Positions 56,316 through 64,000 of a DNA stretch of 64,000 nucleotides are shown one piece after another. The translations under genes were made by a program, and so were the position numbers. Under the pieces are notes generated by a model. The model was given only the letters and a program-made list of their open reading frames with translations, had not been told where the DNA came from and did not search any database. This DNA is from Pseudeuparius sepicola (taxonomy: Eukaryota; Arthropoda; Insecta; Coleoptera; Anthribidae): contig OY987303.1 of the NCBI GenBank assembly GCA_963920635.1, forward strand, positions 54,621,223 through 54,685,222, in the 5' to 3' direction. Within the stretch, counting starts at the first letter, position 1. Each line of letters begins with the position of its first letter.

Positions 56316-56760
56316 TACAGAGTGTAATTTAAATACGTTAAAATATTTCAGGATCGTGATCCTCGGACAATTTTTAGAACAAAAGTTCATATAAACATGT
56401 GTTCAAAAATTCTTCGATATTAAATTTTCTAAAAATCATCTTTTTATTGATGTGATGCCTTAAAACCTCCAAAATTTGAGAACAAGATCCCTACGCTTTT
56501 TAAATACCGGACATTTTTTGCAAGTATGACCCTACGATAAAATAAATTTAAAAAAATCTAATTTGCCATGAAACGACGATAGATACAAAGTCAATAGACG
56601 CTTTTTGTCCAGAATAAAACTTCTACCCACCTTAAGTTCGTACAGGGCCGTATTAACTTTTTTCTTGACTTTGTTTTCCAATTTACCCATATTTCCTCCA
56701 CTGGTACTATCAAGAGCTTGAACATAATACATTTAAAAAGGCCCAAATATACCAAGTGCA
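56316..56760. repeat. Single arm of a TACAGAGTG element
   Basis: It starts TACAGAGTGTAATTT and contains the internal word ACAGGGCCGTATTAA common to several foldbacks here. No inverted partner was found. Confidence 0.4.
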
Positions 56761-59058
56761 CCAAATTTTATTAAAAAAGCTATTCAAATAAAAAAGTTAT
56801 GAGAAAAGACTTTTTTTAGAGAATTTTAATCCAAAACGAAGAATTTTTGGACACTATAGTGGGTAGCGGTGAGATGTAGGAAACTTTATTATTCTATCCA
56901 CAATATTCGACATATTTATAGCGACTAATGCAAGCAAGTATCGAACGTGAAAATTCTAATCTACGATGCAGGACAAGAATAGATTTTTGTATCTGTTATA
57001 ATAAATAAAGGACTGCATGGAGTCCATTTTTTGAACTGATTATGCTTTTACCTGGCTATACCACACAGAAGTTATATCTTATTTTTATTTAAATATTGCC
57101 TTATAATAATCAAAATCGTACCAATTCGTAACAATCGTACTAATTATTGCATTCTTCTCTATTCAGTGCAACACAGTTTTGTATTATAACAAATGTAGGA
57201 AATTCAGTCTGTATAATTTGTGTTCTGAGATGCGTAGGATATAAGTAAGTCAAGGAGAGAAGCGTAAGGGCCCAAAGGGAAGATGCCCATCTCTGTAATT
57301 AACCCAGAAAAGCGTTTTTAATTACCAATGGGTAAGGGTACTTTATACTACCTACCCCAACTCATTTCCTGTTGGATCCTACCTATCTACGATCGCTAAA
57401 GGTGTGAAAACCGAGACTCCCCACGGCCCCACGATAGTAATCGATACATTACCGATTCAGAAGCCAAATGATTTTATATCCCATAAAGCATCCCATTACC
57501 ATAAGAATCGTTCCGTAGATCGCATCTAGGCCTCCTAATGATGGGTCCGAGACGAACAATGAACGTTGGCCATTTGTTTTTCTATTGTTTCGTGCAGTTT
57601 CGCGAATGTTTTGATTGCCCGGTCTACGCGATATCAGATGGTTAGGCTGGTAGCCGGAGGGTTTGATCAGGGGTGGTAAAACGCTTTGGGGATATTAAAA
57701 TTCAAATTTTATTGGATAGATCCTATCTTAGGTTAGGTTAATTACTGTTAAAAAGTTCCTGGAAGGCAGACGGGATCTCGTTAGAGATTTTAGATCTCTG
57801 TTTAATAGGGGGTCATTATTTTTTGGGAATTAAAATTTAGTGTGTGCCTTGTGAAACATACTCGTACTTCTGGCCGCTTATTTTGCACGATAGTTCGATA
57901 CAGACACCGCTCTTGCTAGATGAGACTGAGACTGAGCCAGTAGATACGATAAAGGTAAACCAAAATGCCAAAAATGTATTGCTTTATTATAATCAATATG
58001 CGGGGTGTTGAAATTTTCGCGAAAAAACAACTTTTGCTTTATGTTGAACGATATATTGTAAATACATTTTTTGTGTATTTTTTCCCAGATATTTCAAAAT
58101 ATGTGTGTTTAGTCTAAGTGAATTTATTCTTTTATTTATTAATTTATTAATTTATTCTCTTGAGTTTTGTATCTAAAGTAGAAATGCATAATAATAGTAG
58201 AAAGAAACATCCATCAAAATTTCTCCATACACTTTGCTTTGGTTTTGGCATGCTTGCTTACTTTAGTTCAATATAATTAACCATTAAATCGTTGACTGAA
58301 GAATAAGCCTCACCCAAGGATTAAATGCTTCTAAAGAATCTTATTATCTAGCACCGTCACTTATATTTAAAAACTCTAATATGTGTTAGGTATGACCAGT
58401 CTAGCATAGACATCTAAAAATATCTCAAAGTAGATGGGCAATACGCAACGATGTCAAAATATTTCCCAAAATTCTTAAATCGAATGCAATCGATAATAAT
58501 TATCACAGAATCAACATGTACATTCTGGAAATACAATTTCTTTATCAGTCTATTTTTTAAATTCATTTACATAACTCATGAATTCAAACACAGCTGCGCT
58601 GCGTCCCTGATAAAACCCTATTTATTTATTGTTCAATAACTTTATTGTCGATGAAAATAAACAAGTATCCGATCCTACACTCTGTTTTATGTAACGTCGT
58701 AAAGAGCCTTAAATATCGGATTCCGCGGGAGACAAAAAAATTAAGAGATACGATTAAGGATTCCTCCATCTCAATTTGTCGTAGTGTGTTGAAAACTTAA
58801 TGGGGATATATAAAATTTTAATATGGCCGGCCATCGTAAAAACACCAACGGTACTAATCGAAGGAGCATTTTAAATATAAAGACGAGTTTTCGGCTTTTT
58901 ATTTTGCTATTTAATCAAGCCCATTGGTCCACATTTCTACGCAGCGGGCGATTAAACGCGGAAATACGTTGAACTGGTTATATTTGGTAGCTCTCCGCAT
59001 ACAATCCCAAAATTGGATTATTATCGGACACTGGACATTATTTTATAATATTTATATA
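56761..59058. other. Largely single-copy-looking stretch without genes
   Basis: No paired termini or long frames. About 57,290-57,720 is less AT-rich and lacks transposon words; it may be host intergenic or regulatory DNA. Frames at 58,451-58,639 and 58,924-59,109 carry no motif. Confidence 0.35.
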
Positions 59059-60232
59059 TACAGGGTGATTCAGTTCCGGTGCTCAACATGGGGATCTCGG
59101 AAACCGTAACAGATACGAAGTCGGTCAAATGGAGGCAAACTTGCGCTATTGGGAGCCTAACAATATGCCGTTGAGAAAGTTAAAATATTTTCATGGGTTG
59201 CTGAGATATTTAAAAAAAAACGAATTTTTGAAATTTAGATTTTATTTTTTTCTGGCGCCATTTGGGTTAATATTGAAAAATATTATTATACTTTTTCATT
59301 GCAACCTTTTCTGGAATACGTCATGGTATTTTTAGATTTTCGGGGCGACGTTTCGTTTTTGAGATCGAGGGATCATCTTCATTTTTTTAAATACGGACCT
59401 GGATTTTTTATTGCCTATTTCGAAATGAATCGCTGTCCTGAGTACAACGATCTATGACACATACATATTTTTTCTTGTTTTAGCTGCTAAAATGCACATT
59501 TACTAAGAAAAAAATTAGTACGGTCCTGGACTATGCACTTTTCTCTCTTTTTTTCAAAGCTATTCCGATTATAACAGGTGAACATTATTTTAATACCTAC
59601 TGGATTAATTATTCTCCATGTTTGTCATATTTTGAATTTTTTTTATACTTTAGGTAAAATGTTCACTATTGTTAGTAATAATATTATTGTCGTTATTTAC
59701 CTAAAATATAAAAAAAAATTCAAAATATGACAAACATGTAGTATAATTAATCCAGTAGCTATTAAAATAATGATCACCTGTTATAATCGGAATAGCTATG
59801 AAAAAAAAAAGAGAGAGAAATGCATAGTCCAGGACCGTATTAATTTTTTTCTTAGTAAATGTGCATTTTAGCAGCTAAAACAAGAAAAAATATGTATGCG
59901 TCATACATCATACAAGATGATCCCTCGATCTCAAAAACGAAACGTCGCCCCGAAAATCTAAAAATACTATGACGTAGTCCAGAAAAAGTTGCAAAAAAAT
60001 ATATAATTTATTTTTCAATATTAACGCAAATGGCGCCAGAAAAAAATAAAATCTAAATTTCACAAATTCGGTTTTTCTTAAATATCTCAGCAACCCATGA
60101 AACTATTTTAACTTTCTCAACGGCATATCGTTAGGCTCCCAAAGGCGCAAGTTTGCCTCCATTTGACCGACTTCGTATCTGTTACGGTTTCCGAGATCCC
60201 CATGTTGAGCACCGGAACTGAATCACCCTGTA
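59059..60232. mobile_element. Foldback element (1.17 kb)
   Basis: It begins TACAGGGTGATTCAGTTCCG and ends with the inverse. The arms of about 580 bp meet near 59,645, leaving almost no loop. Inside each arm is an ACGGTCCTGGACTATGCA word or its mate. Its last base is directly followed by the first base of the next foldback. Confidence 0.85.
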
Positions 60233-61451
60233 TACAGTGTCTGCGAGAAAGTTGGACACAAATGGGAATTTTCTTTATTTGAAGTTTCTCAAAATAATAT
60301 ATTCTTGATAAAAGTTGGTGCTTGTGCTTAAACTCAAAATCCACCCGTAAAAATTTTGGAATTTCGGGGAAGGTTGAATAATATGAAAATTTCTCAAGAG
60401 TGAGGTACCTTATTTTTAGAACTACTGCAGAATGACAATAAGAAAAGTTGTTTGGAATCCCAAGACAATGTCAAATATGAATTCACGCAGCCACCTACTC
60501 AAAAGAAGAAGAAAAATCACACTTTCGCATTTTTTATTCTTATTATTTATCACGCTGTATAATACATAATGTTAGATATGTATTTTAAGGCACATCTTCG
60601 AGCATGACAGTACGATACCAATGATTTTTATTTACGTTCAACTAGCATCTTAAAAACACTTAATAACTTAAAGTTTTGCAAAGTTTGTCGTTTTTTTGTG
60701 TCCAGGTAAAATACTCCTACAATTTCAAACATAACATAGCAACTAACCTGTGGAACATAAAAATATTTTAATACAACAACAATTTAAGAGTTATTTAATA
60801 AATGATAATTCAACAATAAAAATATCACAACAAAAACATTTCAGTGACTACTCTATAACTCTACCCCTTCCTTTTCTATGCAGACTATTGTTCTTCGGTT
60901 CATTTCGGTATGTACGTTTTGTAACATCTGTTCCACAGATTAGTTGCTATGTTATGTTTGAAATTGTAGGAGTATTTTACCTAGACACAAAAAACGACAA
61001 ACTTTGAAGAACTTTCAGTTATTAAGTGTTTTTAAGATGTTAGTTGAACGTAAATAAAAATCATTGGTATCGTACTGTCATGCTAGAAGATGTACCTCAA
61101 AATGCATATCTAAGATTACGTATTATACAGCGTGATGAATAAGAAATGCGAAGGTGTGATTTTTTTCTTCTCTTGAGTAGGTGGCTGTGAATTCATATTT
61201 GACATTGTCTTGGGATTCCAAACAACTTTTCTTAGTGCTATTCTGCTGTAGTTCTAAAGATAAGGGTACTTTACTCTTGAGGAATTTTCATATTTTTCAA
61301 CCTTCCCTGTATACGAGTAGAAATTTCAAAATTTTTACGGGTGGGTTTTGAGTTTAAGCACAAGCACCAACTTTTATCAAGAATATATTTTTTTATAAAC
61401 TTCAAATAAAGAAAATTCCCATTTGTGCCCAACTTTCCGGCAGACACTGTA
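60233..61451. mobile_element. Foldback element (1.22 kb), abutting its neighbour
   Basis: It begins TACAGTGTCTGCGAGAAAG and ends with the inverse of TACAGTGTCTGCCGGAAAG, flanked by TA (60,231-60,232 and 61,452-61,453). The arms are about 510 bp and the loop (60,750-60,940) has no coding motif. One of the two abutting elements must have inserted into the TA at the end of the other. Confidence 0.85.
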
Positions 61452-61469
61452 TATTATTCAGTCGAGACA

Positions 61470-63600
61470 AAGCTGGCAACTAAATTCCAAATGAGTCATA
61501 AAAACTTCAATGCCTTGGCACATAATAGTTATTTATGTAACAAGGCACTGAAGTTCAACTTTTATGACTCATGTGGAATTTAGTTGCCGAGGCCTCTGGC
61601 CGAGGCGAATAAGCCATACTATAAAACATACTATACACTGTGTCCCGGATAAGAATGAACAGCATGGGGATATTGCAAACGGTGAGAGATAGGGCAACGG
61701 TTAAATGGGGAAAAAGTTGCGCAATTTTGAGGTCAATAAAATGGCACAAACAGATTTTTAATATCTTTTTTCGTTTTTGAGTTATTTTGAAAAAAGTAAA
61801 ATTTTGCGTTTTCGATTTTATTTTTTTCTGATGTTGTTATCACATATAGAGAAAAAAGAAAAACACTTTCTTATGGCACTTTTTAACGGACCTTAAGATG
61901 GCGTTTTTAGATTTGTTCTACAACGTTTCGTTTATGAGAAACCATCTTCAACTTTATTTTTTTAAATACGGACCTGGATTTGTTTTTTTAGATTTTGAAA
62001 GCACTTTTCATTGCAAATACCATGGTGTATGACACGAAATGTTTTTAAAATGTTTTGAGACAATTACACTGAAAATTCCTTTTTTTGCATTCATTTTTGT
62101 CTAATGCGGCCCTGTATTTAATAATGAGTCTAAATATTAATCAATATTGACAACAATTTAACTTACAGTTTATTTTTACTTCGAAAACTTAATATTTTTA
62201 AATTGTACGGCCCTGCGTCTGGTAAAGTGTTTTCCTCTGTTGTTGTACAGCAAACAGTGTCGCATTGTGTTTTGGAGTAAATTCTTCACTTTTCCTAATT
62301 GCGAGAAGAAAGCTTTAAGCCAACGTAATCAATAACTTTTGCCATTTATTAATTGCAAAAATACATTCGTTCGGCCTCTACACTATTTCTGTGACACCAG
62401 ATATAACATGCTGACATGTTAAATTTGTCGTCATTTGAAAAAGCACCCTCCATTTGTAGTGAAATAAATTGTTAACTAAATGATACAGTGGGAGTTATGA
62501 CAAATGACAAGGGATTGGTTTCGTTGTTTCAAAGCCTTCTAGGTGGAGGATTTTTATTTATTTTTTATTATCGTATGTGCAGTCCTTTTTTTAGTTCTCC
62601 AATTGAAAGATAAGTTGTAAGTTAAATTGTTGACAATACTGATTAATATTTAGACTTCTTATTATTAAATACAGGGCCGCATTAGAAAAAAAATAATGGA
62701 AAAAAGGAATTTTCAGTATAATTAATTGTCTCAAAACATTTTAAAAATATTTCTTGTCATACATCATGGTATTTGCAATGAAAAGTGCTTTCTAAATCTG
62801 CAAAAAAAATCCAAGTCCGTATTTAAAAAAATTAAGTTGAAGATGGTTTCTCAAAAACGAAACGTTGTAGAACAAATCTAAAAACGCCATCTTAAGGCCC
62901 GTTAAAAAGTGCCATAAGAAATGCTTTTCTTTTTTCTCTATCTGTGATAGCAACTTCAGAAAAAATAAAATCGAAAACGCAAAATTTTACTTTTTTCAAA
63001 ATAACTCAAAAACGAAAAAAGATATTAGAAATCTGTTTGTGCCATTTTATTGACCTCAAAATTGCGCAACTTTTCCCCATTTAACGGTTGCCCTATCTCT
63101 CACCGTTTGCAATATCCCCATGCTGTTCATTCTTATCCGGGACACAGTGTATATTTATATTTTTTTGAAATCGGAAAAAAATGTTTTATTAGGCAAAAAA
63201 ATATTCATAAAGGCGTTGCTTGACTTTGACGATCGCTCTACCTAGGTCAAGTATGACGAGGCAAGGCGCTTCCCAACAGAAACTCTAAACTGCTGCCTGT
63301 TTTGCAGCCTCCATGAAAAATAGATTGATATTAAAAGCTACTAAAATATTTATACTGAAATATTGCGCTGCTATAGGTAACAATTTCGCAATGTGTACGA
63401 AAAGTTAAATGGGCCTTTATTGACCGGGTTTTGAATATTTGGTCACTTTTGACGGGCGATGGCCCCACGTCTGACGTTTGATGTTTACATCTCGCCAAGG
63501 CCTACTTATTGAAAAAATCCTAAAATAATGGGCTACTTCAGTGCCGATTTCTGAGCTTTTAATGGCGATTTTTAGACACTTCACTGCCGATTTCAAGAAA
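61470..63600. mobile_element. Second copy of the 18,775 palindrome, split
   Basis: The centre (61,470-61,627, with AAGGCACTGAAGTTCAACTT and GAGGCCTCTGGCCGAGGC) and the right arm (63,155-63,600, with GGTCAAGTATGACGAGGC and GGTCACTTTTGACGGGCGAT) match 18,775-19,797. The left arm is missing. The two parts are separated by a complete foldback at 61,634-63,151, which is therefore younger. Confidence 0.7.
61634..63151. mobile_element. Foldback element (1.5 kb) nested in another
   Basis: It begins TACACTGTGTCCCGGATAAG and ends with the inverse, with TA on both sides. The arms of about 540 bp (61,634-62,175 and 62,613-63,151) are close inverted copies. The loop of about 430 bp shows no coding motif. 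A half copy lies at 30,179-30,745. Confidence 0.85.
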
Positions 63601-64000
63601 ATAACTATTATTATCATTTCAATGAAATTTAATTTCGTCTTCAATCACGGTAGGCAACGCGAGTGTAGAATATTTAGGTGTTAGTGTCAGTTTTCGTGAC
63701 ACTTCGAGAATAGGCACATAACACAAAGGATGTGTTATGTGAGAATAGGTGTTGGCAAAACTAATTTTATACTCGACTAGCTACATCAAAATATCTCACA
63801 ACTTCCCGGCTTAAAATATTCCTGAATTCCTGGACCCGTCGGGTCGCCTAGATTGAGTTACTTACTTCGTAGCGAAAATATCACTAACCACACGTCAAAA
63901 TTGTAAAGGCCCGACAATGGGCCGCTAATCGTTGCATTGTACGTTCGGGCCATTCAGCGTTTTTCGCCGGCTCTATTGTAACCCTTTGGTAACGTGACTT
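63601..64000. other. Window end, no recognised features
   Basis: Composition becomes less AT-rich toward the end. AGGTGTTAGTGTC and an AGTGTCACGA-like inverse hint at a small hairpin near 63,680-63,700. No gene is recognised. Confidence 0.3.

Overview
This window looks like a piece of an insect nuclear genome that is poor in genes and crowded with transposons. The grounds are AT-rich DNA with no convincing complete host gene, a Tc1/mariner-type transposase with the helix-turn-helix start common in insect genomes (DUF4817-like), THAP exons inside P-element-like ends, several hAT elements, and the 3' end of an R4/Dong-like LINE set in TAA microsatellite. I cannot name the order. Beetles and sap-sucking bugs are both plausible. 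All family assignments come from reading motifs by eye; nothing was searched.

The dominant structure is a set of long foldback elements (about 0.9 to 1.8 kb) whose ends read TACAGGGTG, TACAGTGTG or close variants, flanked by TA. They occur at 5.2-6.5, 7.5-8.4, 9.3-10.5, 15.4-17.2, 18.8-19.8, 20.5-21.6, 32.2-33.1, 33.7-34.2, 34.5-35.3, 54.3-55.5 and 59.1-63.6 kb. Several keep pieces of one transposase family in the loop: the catalytic middle (9.8 and 48.0 kb), the C-terminal tail (16.2 kb), or an N-to-C fusion (54.8-55.0 kb). A complete element with the same kind of transposase lies at 35,489-37,425. It has a 345-residue open reading frame and inverted repeats of about 370 bp that are almost identical, so it looks young.

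Other transposons: three hAT elements (38.7-39.8 kb with a perfect 8-bp target duplication, 51.2-52.3 kb, and 53.0-54.0 kb with a perfect 8-bp duplication), a small hAT-like MITE at 2.4-2.7 kb, two P-like elements with THAP first exons (0.55-0.95 and 17.3-18.0 kb), and a TTAA-flanked MITE at 10.5 kb.

The most unusual block is 40.7-48.6 kb. Two arms of one foldback family enclose about 6.5 kb of foreign-looking DNA: a GC-rich array of about 64 copies of a 67-bp unit with 201-bp higher-order periodicity, then a decayed repeat of roughly 120 bp, then GC-rich sequence. The array has no stop codon in any minus-strand frame, which creates three spurious reading frames of more than 1,000 codons each.

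Possible host-derived pieces are weak: a candidate first exon at 3.8 kb, a candidate small exon and 61-bp intron on the minus strand near 27.9 kb, and GC-richer single-copy-looking stretches near 8.8-9.1, 26.4-26.8, 30.8-31.3, 38.0-38.6 and 57.3-57.7 kb that could be regulatory.
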